The position numbers and the translations under genes are program-made. The notes below the pieces were generated by a model. That model searched no databases. It worked only from the letters and a program-made list of their open reading frames with translations, and was not told the origin of the DNA. Shown piece after piece: positions 44,604 to 55,419 of a DNA stretch of 64,000 bases. This stretch comes from an uncultured Gammaproteobacteria bacterium (GTDB lineage Bacteria > Pseudomonadota > Gammaproteobacteria > CAMYKB01): the NCBI GenBank assembly GCA_947258875.1, contig CAMYKB010000005.1, positions 52,608-116,607 of the forward strand, given 5' to 3'. How positions within the stretch are numbered: position 1 is the first letter of the stretch; every line of letters begins with the position of its first letter.

Positions 44604-45133
44604 ATTCGTGTCTCTTGTAATTGTTTAACGATGGGCAGGATCTTTGTTTGATAAATCTCGTGCGTCATCGGCCCGATATGTTTGTAGCGGATCATGCCAT
44701 TTTGATCAATCAGGAATGTTTCTGGCGCACCGTATACTCCCCAGTCAATCGCAACGCGTCCGTCTTCATCAAAGGCGGTCGCGGTATAGGGATCACCCAG
44801 CTCGCGCAACCAGCGCAGTGCGAGGGGGCGCTCGTCTTTGTAATTCAGGCCGTAAATGGGCAACTGCTGTTGTTGCGAGAGTTCAACCAATACACCATGT
44901 TCCTGACGACAGGCAAAGCACCATGTCGCCCAAACATTAAGCAGTGATATCTGGCCTTTAAAGTCATCACTGGAAAAAACCTGACTGGCATCTTTGAGTC
45001 GCGGCAGGGAAAATTGCGGTACTGGTTTATCGATTAGGGGCGAATCGACCTTTCTGGGGTCGAGCGTCAAACCAATGGCCAGGAAGGCGACTAACGCTAT
45101 GAAGATAGCGGCTGGTATGAGAAAGCGTGACAT
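44600..45133 (-). CDS. ccmG: Thiol:disulfide interchange protein CcmG/DsbE
   Basis: LLNVWATWCFACRQEHGVL; DWGVYGAPETFLIDQNG. Confidence 0.95.
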   Translation of the reverse strand: MSRFLIPAAIFIALVAFLAIGLTLDPRKVDSPLIDKPVPQFSLPRLKDASQVFSSDDFKGQISLLNVWATWCFACRQEHGVLVELSQQQQLPIYGLNYKDERPLALRWLRELGDPYTATAFDEDGRVAIDWGVYGAPETFLIDQNGMIRYKHIGPMTHEIYQTKILPIVKQLQETRI

Positions 45134-47130
45134 CAGGTTTGTCCGGGGGAAGGATTCAGCTCAGCGTCAATAGCCTGACTCGCTTCCTTGCGTTGCGCCA
45201 ATCGATATCGCCGGTCGGAAGCGGCTAAAATGCCGCCAAACGCCATGAACAATGGTCCTAACCAGATCCACTGGATAAAGGGTTTGTAGTACACCCGCAT
45301 ACCCCAGGCACCGTCCGTGAGTGGCTCGCCCATGGCAACATAGATGTCACGCAATAAATTGTCATCGATGCCGGCTTCAGTCATGGGGTTATTCTGTACG
45401 TGGTAAATGCGTTTTTCCGGATGCAGGGTCGCAACCTTGCGACCATCGCGGGTGACGGTCATAACACCCTGATCAGAGCGATAGTTGGGACCTTCTAGAG
45501 GCCTGCTACCTTCAAAGCGAAACACATAGCCGGCCAAAGCAACGCTCTCGCCTGGTGCCATACGGAGTTCCTTTTCGACACCAAAGGCATTGCTGAAGAT
45601 GATGCCTATGGCAACAATAGCCATTCCAAGATGCGCAAAGGTCATACCGTATATTCCACGTGACACACCCGTTACCGCTTCCGCCAATGATTTATGTGCT
45701 CTCCTGCGCTGGATGTGTGACCATAAATTATAGAGTGCTGACAGCACAATCCAACCGCTCAAGCCGATGCCCAATGCCACCATGATGGTGTTTCTAGCAA
45801 ACAAAACCAGCGGCACGCCAATGCCGAGTACAACGGCGGCTGCAAACACCCAACGCAGACGATGAATCAGTTCACTGGCTCGCGCCTGCTTCCAGCGCAC
45901 GAAAGGTCCGACCCCCATAAGGAACAGCAGCGGAATCATCAAGGGTGCAAACACGCTGTCAAAATAAGGCGGGCCAACCGAAATCTTGCCGAGGCCCAGA
46001 GCATCCAGGAACAAGGGGTACAAGGTACCGACCAGAATAGTGACCAGCGCCACCACCAATAGAATGTTATTAATGAGCAAGAAGGTCTCGCGTGACATCG
46101 ACTGGAAGCTACCGCTACTGCGTACCTTGGGTGCACGCCAGGCATACAGTAATAACGAACCTCCTACGACAACTGCGAGAAACGCCAGGATGTACACGCC
46201 ACGTGCGGGATCGGTTGCAAAGGCATGTACGGACACTAATACACCGGAACGCACCAGGAAGGTGCCCAACAGACTCAGGGAAAACGCGAGGATCGCCAGC
46301 AGTACTGTCCAGCTCTTAAAGGCACCGCGTTTTTCGGTTACGGCCAGGGAATGAATCAGGGCTGTACCCACCAGCCAGGGCATAAACGAGGCATTCTCAA
46401 CGGGATCCCAGAACCACCAGCCACCCCAACCCAACTCATGATAGGCCCACCAGCTGCCCAGCATGATGCCAATGGTGAGGAAAATCCATGCTGACGTTGC
46501 CCAGGGCCGCGACCAGCGTGCCCAGGTGGCATCCAGTTGACCACCCAATAAGGCCGCAATAGCCAGCGCAAACGCGACTGAGAAGCCGACATAGCCCATG
46601 TAGAGCATGGGCGGATGAATCACCAGGCCCGGATCCTGTAACAACGGATTCAAATCGCGTCCATCGGCGGGAATTGGAAACAGGCGATCAAATGGATTGG
46701 ACGTAAAGAGTATGAACAGCAGGAAACCGATGCTGATGAGTCCCATAACTGCAATCACGCGTGCGGCATAGGTCTGCGGGATGCTGCGGCTAAAGATCGT
46801 CACAGCTGTCGTCCAACCACTGAGGATCAGTGCCCATAACAGTAAGGAGCCTTCATGCGCACCCCAGACAGCTGAGATACGGTATTGCAACGGCAACAGA
46901 CTGTTGGAATTTTCTGCGGTATAGCGTACTGAGAAATCGTTATAGATGAAGGCGTAAGTCAGGCAACCGAAAGCTATCACCAGGAACAGAAACTGCCCGC
47001 GCGCCGCGGGACGCGCCACCGCCATCCACTCGGGGATACCACGATGCGCGCCCACCAGCGGCACTACGCTCTGGATCAAGGCCAGACCCAGGGCGATAAT
47101 GAGTGCAAATTGTCCGATTTCAGGGATCAT
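45133..47130 (-). CDS. ccmF: Heme lyase CcmF
   Basis: SVRYTAENSNSLLPLQYRISAVWGAHEGSLLLWA; WWAYHELGWGGWWFWDPVENASFMPWL. Confidence 0.97.
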   Translation of the reverse strand: MIPEIGQFALIIALGLALIQSVVPLVGAHRGIPEWMAVARPAARGQFLFLVIAFGCLTYAFIYNDFSVRYTAENSNSLLPLQYRISAVWGAHEGSLLLWALILSGWTTAVTIFSRSIPQTYAARVIAVMGLISIGFLLFILFTSNPFDRLFPIPADGRDLNPLLQDPGLVIHPPMLYMGYVGFSVAFALAIAALLGGQLDATWARWSRPWATSAWIFLTIGIMLGSWWAYHELGWGGWWFWDPVENASFMPWLVGTALIHSLAVTEKRGAFKSWTVLLAILAFSLSLLGTFLVRSGVLVSVHAFATDPARGVYILAFLAVVVGGSLLLYAWRAPKVRSSGSFQSMSRETFLLINNILLVVALVTILVGTLYPLFLDALGLGKISVGPPYFDSVFAPLMIPLLFLMGVGPFVRWKQARASELIHRLRWVFAAAVVLGIGVPLVLFARNTIMVALGIGLSGWIVLSALYNLWSHIQRRRAHKSLAEAVTGVSRGIYGMTFAHLGMAIVAIGIIFSNAFGVEKELRMAPGESVALAGYVFRFEGSRPLEGPNYRSDQGVMTVTRDGRKVATLHPEKRIYHVQNNPMTEAGIDDNLLRDIYVAMGEPLTDGAWGMRVYYKPFIQWIWLGPLFMAFGGILAASDRRYRLAQRKEASQAIDAELNPSPGQT

Positions 47131-47134
47131 ATGT

Positions 47135-47662
47135 TTAGTTATCCGCTTTCAGGGTATCCGGCATGTCCATACCAGATTTTGCCGTATTGGCCGGGGCATT
47201 TATGGGTATATTTTCAGGATGCGCGCCGTCTGTGCGCTTTCCCGCTGTCTTCAAGGCATCAGCCACTTCCGGAGGCATATAGTTTTCGTCATGTTTCGCC
47301 AGGACTTCTTCGGCACGGAACAGGCCGTCGTTCTCCAGCCGGCCCATGGCAACGATACCCTGCCCCTCGCGAAACAGATCGGGAAGAATGCCGGTATAGG
47401 TGACGGGTACAACCCCGTCGGTATCGGTGAGGTTAAAACTCACCGTAAGGCCATCGTTCTGCCGATTGACACTGCCTGCTACGACCAGACCACCGACGCG
47501 GAAGGCGCGATCTACGGGCGCCTCACCTGCCAGGACTTGCGTAGGGCTGTAAAAATAAAGCAGGTTCTGATTGAACGCGTACAGACCCAGTGCCGTGGCG
47601 CTGAAGATGCCGGTCACCAGGATAGTTACCATAATGAGACGTTTTTTGCGTTTTGGATTCAT
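47135..47662 (-). CDS. ccmE: Cytochrome c maturation protein CcmE
   Basis: [41 protein letters not shown]. Confidence 0.97.
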   Translation of the reverse strand: MNPKRKKRLIMVTILVTGIFSATALGLYAFNQNLLYFYSPTQVLAGEAPVDRAFRVGGLVVAGSVNRQNDGLTVSFNLTDTDGVVPVTYTGILPDLFREGQGIVAMGRLENDGLFRAEEVLAKHDENYMPPEVADALKTAGKRTDGAHPENIPINAPANTAKSGMDMPDTLKADN

Positions 47663-47823
47663 GATTGATTACCTGAAAGACTAATTTTGTCGGCGAGGCG
47701 GCGCAACAATTGCCGCCTGCGTAATATGGGCGAAATCAAGGTTGCCAGCAGAATGACCAATGCTAGCGCATAGGAGCTCCATACATAAAATGCATAACCG
47801 CCCATGTGTAAGAATTCTTGCAT
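47659..47823 (-). CDS. ccmD: Heme exporter protein CcmD
   Basis: 54 aa read by eye: [58 protein letters not shown] overlap with ccmE; missing from the ORF track. Confidence 0.93.
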   Translation of the reverse strand: MQEFLHMGGYAFYVWSSYALALVILLATLISPILRRRQLLRRLADKISLSGNQS

Positions 47824-47832
47824 CTTATTGCC

Positions 47833-48570
47833 TCAAGATAGTTGAACCACTTCACGCACCCAGTTGCTGTTGCGTTCCCGTTCCAGCACTTCGCAACGTG
47901 CGCGCATTAATAACACCATACCAAAATACGCCTTGAAGGCGACGGCCATAATCAGCAATGGAATCAGCATTCTGGTATCCATCGAAGGCTGGTCTAGCTT
48001 GGTGATCGTGGCACCTTGATGCAAGGTATTCCACCACACCACCGAATAATGAATGATAGGAATATTCACTACTCCAACCAGAGCCAGAATCGCGGCTGCA
48101 CGCGATGCAGTGCGCGTATCCTCGATTGCCGAATACAGGCTGATAACACCTAGATACAAAAACAGCAGGATAAGTTCCGAGGTCAGGCGCGCATCCCAGA
48201 CCCAGTAGGCACCCCACATCGGCTTGCCCCATAGCATTCCCGTAACCAGCGCCAATGCCGTAAACGAGGCACCGATCGGGGCGCAACTGATGGCGACGAC
48301 CTCTGCCAGCTTCATTTTCCAGATCAGGGCGATCGCACCGGCACCGGCCATCACCATATACACAAACATCGACATCCAGGCCGCTGGCACATGGATGAAT
48401 ATGATGCGATAGCTCTCGCCTTGCTGGTAATCAGCGGGTGCAACCACCAGCCCCCAGTACAGTCCCACCCCAAACAGGATGAGCGTCAGCACCGCAAGCC
48501 ATGGCAACAGGCGTCCCGCGTAAGTATAAAAATACCGGGGTGAGCCCAGCTTATGAAAAAATGTCCACAT
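47833..48570 (-). CDS. ccmC: Heme ABC transporter permease CcmC
   Basis: IFIHVPAAWMSMFVYMVMA; MWGAYWVWDARLTSELILLFLYLG. Confidence 0.97.
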   Translation of the reverse strand: MWTFFHKLGSPRYFYTYAGRLLPWLAVLTLILFGVGLYWGLVVAPADYQQGESYRIIFIHVPAAWMSMFVYMVMAGAGAIALIWKMKLAEVVAISCAPIGASFTALALVTGMLWGKPMWGAYWVWDARLTSELILLFLYLGVISLYSAIEDTRTASRAAAILALVGVVNIPIIHYSVVWWNTLHQGATITKLDQPSMDTRMLIPLLIMAVAFKAYFGMVLLMRARCEVLERERNSNWVREVVQLS

Positions 48571-48574
48571 ATCG

Positions 48575-49240
48575 TTAACTCAAACTAATCCGCAGGGCCG
48601 CAGCCGTTGCAAAGGGTGTCAGTGTCAGCGCCAGGATCAACAATGCACCCATGATTGCCAATTGCCCGTTTACCGCCAGACCGGATGCCGCGGCATCGAC
48701 CGCACCGGATGCAAAAATAAGTAAAGGGATATACAAAGGCAGCACCAGCAGGGACAACAACATACCCCCCTTGCGCAATCCTACAGTCAATCCAACCCCT
48801 ATTGCACCGATCAAACTCAGCACGGGCGTACCCAGCGCCAATGTCAAAACCAAGGTTAGCATAGCCTCGGAAGGTAGGTACAATAAGACCGCTAACAGCG
48901 GCGCAAGTACCAGCAAGGGCAAGCCCGCCACCAGCCAATGTGCGAGCACTTTCGCCATTACCAGTGCTGGTAAGGAATGCGGGCTTACCAATAATTGCTC
49001 CAGACTACCATCCTCAAAATCCGTGCGGAATATCGTATCCAGTGATAATAGTGATGCCAGCAATGCCGCCACCCATACAACGCCCGGCGCCAGCGTCTTC
49101 AACACACTGCTTTCAGGACTAATCGCCAGCGGAAATAGAGTAATCACCAATACAAAAAACAGTAATGGATTGGCCATCTCCGAACGATTTCGGTACGTGA
49201 GAAGTAAATCACGTTTCAGTACAGCATTAAATGCACTCAT
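48575..49240 (-). CDS. ccmB: Heme exporter protein CcmB
   Basis: LKRDLLLTYRNRSEMANPLLFFVLVITLFPLAISPE; EDGSLEQLLVSP. Confidence 0.96.
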   Translation of the reverse strand: MSAFNAVLKRDLLLTYRNRSEMANPLLFFVLVITLFPLAISPESSVLKTLAPGVVWVAALLASLLSLDTIFRTDFEDGSLEQLLVSPHSLPALVMAKVLAHWLVAGLPLLVLAPLLAVLLYLPSEAMLTLVLTLALGTPVLSLIGAIGVGLTVGLRKGGMLLSLLVLPLYIPLLIFASGAVDAAASGLAVNGQLAIMGALLILALTLTPFATAAALRISLS

Positions 49241-49272
49241 ATATCGTTTGCCAGATTAAAATGGATACAAAC

Positions 49273-49902
49273 TTACAATTTGACCGAGATCACATGAGCG
49301 TCACGCAGATTGATTCCACGATGGGTCGTTGTAACCAGCATACCGCCGTTTGCCAGATGCTCAACCAGCATGTGTTCCAGTAGATCAACAGTCGCCAGAT
49401 CGAGCGCCGTCAATGGCTCATCTAGAATCCACACATGGGCATTCAACAGGCAAAGCTTTGCCAGGGCAACCCGCCGACGTTGCCCGGCAGACATAACACG
49501 GCAAGCAACTTGTGCATGTTCAGCCAGGCCCATGGTGATTAATGCATCTGCAGCTGTGATATTAGTGCGGGGACGCCCCAGTTGCTCTGCGATACGCAGA
49601 TTTTCCAGTGCTGTCAGGTCATCTTTGATACCGACATGATGGCCGATATAGATCAACTCACTGAGGTATTCAGTTCTTTCTTCTTCGATGTTTTGCCCGC
49701 ACCACAGCACCCGCCCCTCGTTCGGCAGGCTTAAACCACACAAAATACGCAGTAAACTCGTCTTGCCACTGCCATTGGCCCCCTCAACCAGCAACGCCTC
49801 TCCGGATTCCAGGGAAAAATTGAGGTTTGAGAACAGCTTACGGTCATTTCGCACACATTCCAGCCCTTCGACCGCGAGGGCTACCTTATTACTTTCAGGC
49901 AT
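49273..49902 (-). CDS. ccmA: Cytochrome c biogenesis heme-transporting ATPase CcmA
   Basis: VEGANGSGKTSLLRILCGL; LSAGQRRRVALAKL-like motif; operon context. Confidence 0.96.
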   Translation of the reverse strand: MPESNKVALAVEGLECVRNDRKLFSNLNFSLESGEALLVEGANGSGKTSLLRILCGLSLPNEGRVLWCGQNIEEERTEYLSELIYIGHHVGIKDDLTALENLRIAEQLGRPRTNITAADALITMGLAEHAQVACRVMSAGQRRRVALAKLCLLNAHVWILDEPLTALDLATVDLLEHMLVEHLANGGMLVTTTHRGINLRDAHVISVKL

Positions 49903-50027
49903 TGCTTATCGGTTGTCCTTTATAGAATCCGCTGTAGGAAATCAGGATAACTATTTGATAACACAAATAGAACCAAACTGGCCAAAAAAAGCATCGAACA
50001 TGCCCTTCCAAGCCCCTATAATATCAC

Positions 50028-50201
50028 CTGAGGATCCAGATAGGTCTTACCCCCTGTCATCCTCTCAACACAGTGAGCGTGACCAGTGCACCACGTAAAC
50101 AGTGTTGGGCAGAACATATAGCTTCTGCGTTTAGACCATCAATCTAAAAAGTAGTAATCCAAAGTTAAGCGACTGGCGTCTCCCCGTCAGTCGCTTTTTT
50201 T
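50028..50201 (+). ncRNA. Candidate structured small RNA (unnamed)
   Basis: TATAAT at 50017-50022; hairpins GAGGAT..ATCCTC, CAACAC..GTGTTG, GCAGAA..TTCTGC, TTTAGA..TCTAAA; terminator AAGCGACTG..CAGTCGCTTTTTTT. Confidence 0.6.
50167..50201 (+). terminator. Rho-independent terminator ending the candidate sRNA
   Basis: AAGCGACTGgcgtctccccgtCAGTCGCTTttttt. Confidence 0.92.
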
Positions 50202-50463
50202 ATGCAAAATCACTCTATTCAATATTTTATCTGTATTTCCCATAATTTACATCTAAGGAACCTCTGATTGACTCCTTCCTTAGGTCCGCAAACAGCGCAT
50301 CCATGCACTACTACTTACGATCAGGCTACCCCGAACCCAGAAGCAATCAGGGGAGCCTCGAATTTGATGCGTACGATTTGATTACCAAATTGACACTGCA
50401 ATGCATGGCCCGTTGTGGGAGAATGCCGCTGCTTGATTCAGCTGTCCTGTGTGCGTACATGTC

Positions 50464-53400
50464 ATGCCTGGTACCAATAACATTAAACCGTTACAACCCC
50501 TGCTACCCGACGCAGGCGTAACCTGTATTCAATGGGCGCAGCTCTATGGGTGTAGCCGCGGCCTTGCAATTCATGCTGCATTGGAAGAGCATCGCGGGCT
50601 CATCGTTCTAATTGCCACGGACACCTCAGCAGCTCTGAAGCTCGAACAGGAATTGGGCTTTTTTTCTGCGTCCGATTCACGGCACATATTACATCTCCCG
50701 GACTGGGAAACCTTACCTTACGATATCTTTTCGCCACATGAAGATATCGTTTCCGAACGCCTGCAAACGCTCTACCTCTTACCCAGACTGAAACAGGGTA
50801 TCCTGATCCTTACAACACGCACACTCGCCCAAAGACTGGCGCCACGTGAGTTTCTGAAACAGAACAGCCTGATACTCGACCAGGGCCAGCGTATCGATAT
50901 CGACGAGACCCGCCGTCACCTGGAGCAATCCGGCTATAGCAATGTCTCACAAGTGATGTCGCATGGTGAATTCACCATCCGGGGATCGATTATCGATCTT
51001 TATCCCATGGGTAGCCCGCTCCCCTACCGTATTGATCTGTTTGATGACGAAATTGAGTCGATACGCTGCTTCGATCCTGAGAAACAGACCTCGCTTGAAA
51101 AGATCTCGCAGATACGCCTGCTCCCAGCACATGAATTCCCCACCGATGAATCTGCTATAACGCGGTTTCGCCAGCAACACCGCGTGATTTTCGAGGGGGA
51201 TCCCAACGCCAGCCTGATTTACCGGGAAGTCAGCAAGCGCAGTATGCCCGCCGGTATTGAATATTATATGCCGTTGTTTTTTGAGCAGACCGCCACGCTA
51301 TTTGATTACCTTCCGGACAACACTCTGTTTATACACGCCGGGGATATGCAAGCATCGCTTGAGGAATTTCAGCAGGAAATAAATGAACGCTATGAACAAC
51401 GTCGACATGATGTAGAACGTCCCTTACTGCCGCCGCAATCACTGTTCATTGGCAGTGATGAAATTGAACAGGCAATGCGCATCGCACCCAGGGTGCAGCT
51501 TCAACGTTATGAGATAGAACATCCTGACAGCCGCTCATCGATCAATTACCACACCACTGCCCTGCCAAATCTCACCATCCAGCCCCGTTCAGCGGAGCCT
51601 GCACAAGCTCTTAAAAATTTTATTGCGCAGGAAAATTACCGTGTATTGTTCGTAGCCGAGTCCGCCGGCCGCCGCGAGTATTTACTGGATAGTCTGCGCG
51701 GTTTTGGTATCCGCCCGGTACAAGTCGAGAACTGGCCTGCATTCATTGCCAGCAGTGAAACATTTACCATCACCATCGCTCCGCTTGAAGATGGCGTGTC
51801 TCTTCCGGACGCAAATATTACGATCATCACCGAAAACCAGTTATTTGGTGAACGCGCCGCACAACGTCGGCGCCGCAGTGCGCCAACCCGTGATGCCGAA
51901 TCCATTGTGCGCAACCTTACCGACCTGCACGAAGGTGCGCCGGTGGTCCATGAAGAGCATGGTGTTGGCCGATATATGGGCTTACAGGTTTTGGATGTCG
52001 GCGGTGTGGTGGCTGAATTCCTGATGCTTGAATACGCAGGTGGTGACAAACTGTACGTGCCGGTAGCCTCTTTGCATCTCATCAGCCGTTACACAGGTGC
52101 AAGCCCCGAAAACGCACCGCTGCATAAGCTGGGCAGTGACCAGTGGCAAAGGATTAAGCGCAAGGCGGCTGCCAGGGCACGCGATGTCGCTGCTGAATTA
52201 CTCGAAATTTATGCACGTCGTGCTGCCCGTCAAGGCATACACTTCGAAACCGCGAGCGATGAATACGCAGCCTTCGCTGCGGCCTTCCCCTTTGAGGAAA
52301 CACCCGATCAGCAACAGGCGATCGATGATGTACTTGACGATATGGCGGCCCAGCAACCTATGGATCGCGTGGTCTGTGGCGATGTCGGCTTCGGCAAAAC
52401 TGAGGTTGCCATGCGTGCCGCCTTTGTCGCGAGCCAGAATAATAAACAGGTCGTTGTTCTGGTGCCCACTACTCTGTTGGCACAGCAACATGGGCAAAAC
52501 TTTTCTGACCGTTTTGCCGACTGGCCGATACGTATCGAAATACTGTCACGCTTCGGCAGCACGAAACAGCAACAGGCGGTCATCCAGGACCTGGCAGAGG
52601 GTAAGGTCGATATTGTCATCGGCACCCACAAGCTGCTGCAACCCGCCATCAAATTCCGGGACCTTGGATTGGTCATCGTCGATGAGGAACAGCGTTTCGG
52701 TGTACGCCATAAAGAGCGCCTCAAAGCCATGCGTAGTGAAGTGGACATGCTGACGTTAACGGCGACGCCTATTCCACGCACACTCAATATGTCACTCAGC
52801 GGCTTACGTGATTTATCAATTATTGCTACACCCCCGGATCATCGGCTGGCGATAAAAACATTTGTTGGTCAATGGAATGATGCAACCATCAGCGAAGCCT
52901 GCCAGCGTGAACTCAAGCGCGGCGGCCAGGTGTATTTCCTGCACAACGAAGTCCAGTCTATCGAAAAGATAGCGCATCAAATTCAGCTACTGTTACCCGA
53001 TGCAAGTATCGCCATTGCACATGGGCAGATGCGTGAACGTGACCTGGAACAGGTGATGCTTGATTTTTATCATCAGCGATTCAACATCCTGGTATGCACC
53101 ACCATCATTGAAAGCGGTATCGATGTACCCACCGCCAATACCATTATCATGAACCGAGCCGACAAACTGGGGCTCTCCCAGTTACATCAATTACGTGGGC
53201 GTGTCGGCCGTTCACACCATCGGGCCTATGCCTATTTGATGACACCACCCCAGGGCGCCATGACAGCCGATGCCATCAAGCGCCTTGAAGCCATAGAAGC
53301 ACTTGAGGATCTGGGGGTCGGCTTTACACTTGCAACCCACGACCTGGAAATCCGCGGCGCCGGTGAATTGCTGGGTGAAGGTCAAAGTGGACAAATCCAG

Positions 53401-53943
53401 GAAATTGGATTCACATTGTATAATGAACTGCTGGAGCGCGCCGTTACAGCCCTGCGTTGCGGTGAAATACCCGATCTTGAAACCCCCATTACTCACGGCT
53501 GCGAGGTCGATCTCGGCGTACCCGCATTGCTACCCGACGATTATGTACCTGATGTGCATACCCGCCTGATTCTGTATAAACGCGTATCCAACGCCGCTAC
53601 ACCAGAAGCCCTGCGCGAATTACAGGTCGAAATGATCGATCGTTTCGGTATGCTGCCGGAATATGCCAAGAACCTGTTTGAGGTAACACAAGTCAAATTG
53701 AGGCTCAGCGGCATTGGTATTACCCGGCTTGAGGCTGGTGACGCAGGCGGTCGCATCGAATTTGACGAAAACCCCAACATCGATCTGGACAAGCTGGTGA
53801 GATTGATTCAAAGTGATCCACAGACCTATAAGATGGACAGCAACAAGCGACTGCGCTTCGATATTGAGACCGGGACACTTGAAAAACGTATCGCGATTGT
53901 GATCGACTTGTTAAACGATCTTTCACTCAAAAAAGCTGCCTGA
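50464..53943 (+). CDS. mfd: Transcription-repair coupling factor Mfd
   Basis: RVVCGDVGFGKTEVAMRAAFVA, VIVDEEQRFGVRHKERLK, TATPIPRTLNMSLSGLRDLSII; start set at MPGTNN. Confidence 0.97.
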   Translation: MPGTNNIKPLQPLLPDAGVTCIQWAQLYGCSRGLAIHAALEEHRGLIVLIATDTSAALKLEQELGFFSASDSRHILHLPDWETLPYDIFSPHEDIVSERLQTLYLLPRLKQGILILTTRTLAQRLAPREFLKQNSLILDQGQRIDIDETRRHLEQSGYSNVSQVMSHGEFTIRGSIIDLYPMGSPLPYRIDLFDDEIESIRCFDPEKQTSLEKISQIRLLPAHEFPTDESAITRFRQQHRVIFEGDPNASLIYREVSKRSMPAGIEYYMPLFFEQTATLFDYLPDNTLFIHAGDMQASLEEFQQEINERYEQRRHDVERPLLPPQSLFIGSDEIEQAMRIAPRVQLQRYEIEHPDSRSSINYHTTALPNLTIQPRSAEPAQALKNFIAQENYRVLFVAESAGRREYLLDSLRGFGIRPVQVENWPAFIASSETFTITIAPLEDGVSLPDANITIITENQLFGERAAQRRRRSAPTRDAESIVRNLTDLHEGAPVVHEEHGVGRYMGLQVLDVGGVVAEFLMLEYAGGDKLYVPVASLHLISRYTGASPENAPLHKLGSDQWQRIKRKAAARARDVAAELLEIYARRAARQGIHFETASDEYAAFAAAFPFEETPDQQQAIDDVLDDMAAQQPMDRVVCGDVGFGKTEVAMRAAFVASQNNKQVVVLVPTTLLAQQHGQNFSDRFADWPIRIEILSRFGSTKQQQAVIQDLAEGKVDIVIGTHKLLQPAIKFRDLGLVIVDEEQRFGVRHKERLKAMRSEVDMLTLTATPIPRTLNMSLSGLRDLSIIATPPDHRLAIKTFVGQWNDATISEACQRELKRGGQVYFLHNEVQSIEKIAHQIQLLLPDASIAIAHGQMRERDLEQVMLDFYHQRFNILVCTTIIESGIDVPTANTIIMNRADKLGLSQLHQLRGRVGRSHHRAYAYLMTPPQGAMTADAIKRLEAIEALEDLGVGFTLATHDLEIRGAGELLGEGQSGQIQEIGFTLYNELLERAVTALRCGEIPDLETPITHGCEVDLGVPALLPDDYVPDVHTRLILYKRVSNAATPEALRELQVEMIDRFGMLPEYAKNLFEVTQVKLRLSGIGITRLEAGDAGGRIEFDENPNIDLDKLVRLIQSDPQTYKMDSNKRLRFDIETGTLEKRIAIVIDLLNDLSLKKAA

Positions 53944-53947
53944 AGCA

Positions 53948-54652
53948 ATGCTAAAAACCGACTCGCTCACCCTTCGCCTTACCCTTGCGGCTGCATGTCT
54001 GCTGATTTATCTGGCCTCTGCATCGTCGGCCAGCGCGGCAACATACAAGGTCGAAATGCTCGTGTTTAAACATCTCGACAACCCTGGACAGGGACGCAGC
54101 CCGTTATCAGCATATGCGGAACAGCCCGATACCGGCGGCGCGGTAGACTTGCTTGCGGGTGAGCAACGCGACGGATTTAGACTGCTAACTGGAAGCACTC
54201 TCAGCCTTAATGGTGTCAAAGCAAAACTTGAGGCTTCAGGTAAATATCAGATCATGGAGCACATCGCCTGGCGTCAACCTGGCTTGAGAAAATCCTCTGC
54301 CAAACCTGTGCGTATCACATCCGGACATGACTACAGCGACGAGTACCCAGAGCGCATGCAGTCCAAATGGAGCACCGATAACAGTGGCCTGCCTGTCAAC
54401 ATTATTGCTGCACCACGTCTTAGAGAACTGGATGGTACGGTAAAAATTGTCCTCGGTCGCTTTTTACATATCTACACCGATCTGATCTATCGTAAACCTG
54501 TCAGTACCGAGACTGTAGACATCGATCGAACATTGTCCTCTAATACACTCGCGGATTTCACGCTCAAGATGCACCGCCGCATGCGCAGCCGTGAACTGCA
54601 TTACATCGACCATCCTATGCTGGGTATACTGGTGCGTATCGTGCCATTATGA
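53948..54652 (+). CDS. CsiV family protein
   Basis: Exported; YKVEMLVFKHLDNPGQG...; immediately downstream of mfd as is typical. Confidence 0.8.
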   Translation: MLKTDSLTLRLTLAAACLLIYLASASSASAATYKVEMLVFKHLDNPGQGRSPLSAYAEQPDTGGAVDLLAGEQRDGFRLLTGSTLSLNGVKAKLEASGKYQIMEHIAWRQPGLRKSSAKPVRITSGHDYSDEYPERMQSKWSTDNSGLPVNIIAAPRLRELDGTVKIVLGRFLHIYTDLIYRKPVSTETVDIDRTLSSNTLADFTLKMHRRMRSRELHYIDHPMLGILVRIVPL

Positions 54653-54666
54653 TTGTTACCAGGCAG

Positions 54667-55407
54667 TCAGATGACCCTGATTACCGCCTTCAGCAGTTCG
54701 CGTACTTTTGCCATACTCTGCGTTAGAATCTTCTGGATCTCTGCCATGCTAATCTCGGTATCATCACGGCCAGCTGCCCAGTTGGCACAGACTGCGCAGG
54801 TGGCATAACAAAGCCCCAGCTCACGCGCCAGTGCCGCTTCCGGCATCCCGGTCATACCGACCATGTCACAACCATCCCGTGCCATGCGGGTGATCTCAGC
54901 GGCCGTCTCCAGACGTGGGCCCTGACAGGCTCCGTATACACCCCCTTCAAAGCTATCCAGGTCCGCGTCGTGGGCCGAGCGGATCAATGTCTTGCGTAAT
55001 GACTCACAGTAGGGATGTGTAAAATCGATGTGTGTCACCTTGTCTGGCCCTTTTTCAAAAAAGGTATGAGCGCGCGATGAAGTGTAATCAATGATCTGAT
55101 CCGGAAAAGCGATACGTCCAGGCCACATTTCAAGATGTATGCCGCCTACCGCCGCAACCGCAATAATATTTTCCACACCGATGCGCTTAAGTGCCCAGAT
55201 ATTTGCACGATAGTTAACATTATGGGGCGGGATAGTGTGTCCTTGACCGTGACGCGGCAGAAACACGATTGGTTTGCCATAGAGTTCACCGTGCGTTAAC
55301 GGTGCCGATGGTGGACCATAGGGGGTGCGCACGACTTCACGGTGCGTAATTTCCAATCCTTCGAGTTTGGTGAGCCCGGTACCACCAATAATTGCCAGTT
55401 CTGACAT
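54667..55407 (-). CDS. S-methyl-5'-thioinosine/thioadenosine phosphorylase
   Basis: IGGTGLTKLEGLEI, FLPRHGQGHTIPPHNVNYRANIWALK, EAALARELGLCYATCAVCANWAAG. Confidence 0.9.
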   Translation of the reverse strand: MSELAIIGGTGLTKLEGLEITHREVVRTPYGPPSAPLTHGELYGKPIVFLPRHGQGHTIPPHNVNYRANIWALKRIGVENIIAVAAVGGIHLEMWPGRIAFPDQIIDYTSSRAHTFFEKGPDKVTHIDFTHPYCESLRKTLIRSAHDADLDSFEGGVYGACQGPRLETAAEITRMARDGCDMVGMTGMPEAALARELGLCYATCAVCANWAAGRDDTEISMAEIQKILTQSMAKVRELLKAVIRVI

Positions 55408-55419
55408 GATTTTCCTTTG

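Noticed and set aside
49688-50098. 136-aa + strand ORF antisense to ccmA running into the sRNA region
   Set aside because: Low-complexity arginine/serine-rich composition typical of antisense reading; overlaps ccmA.
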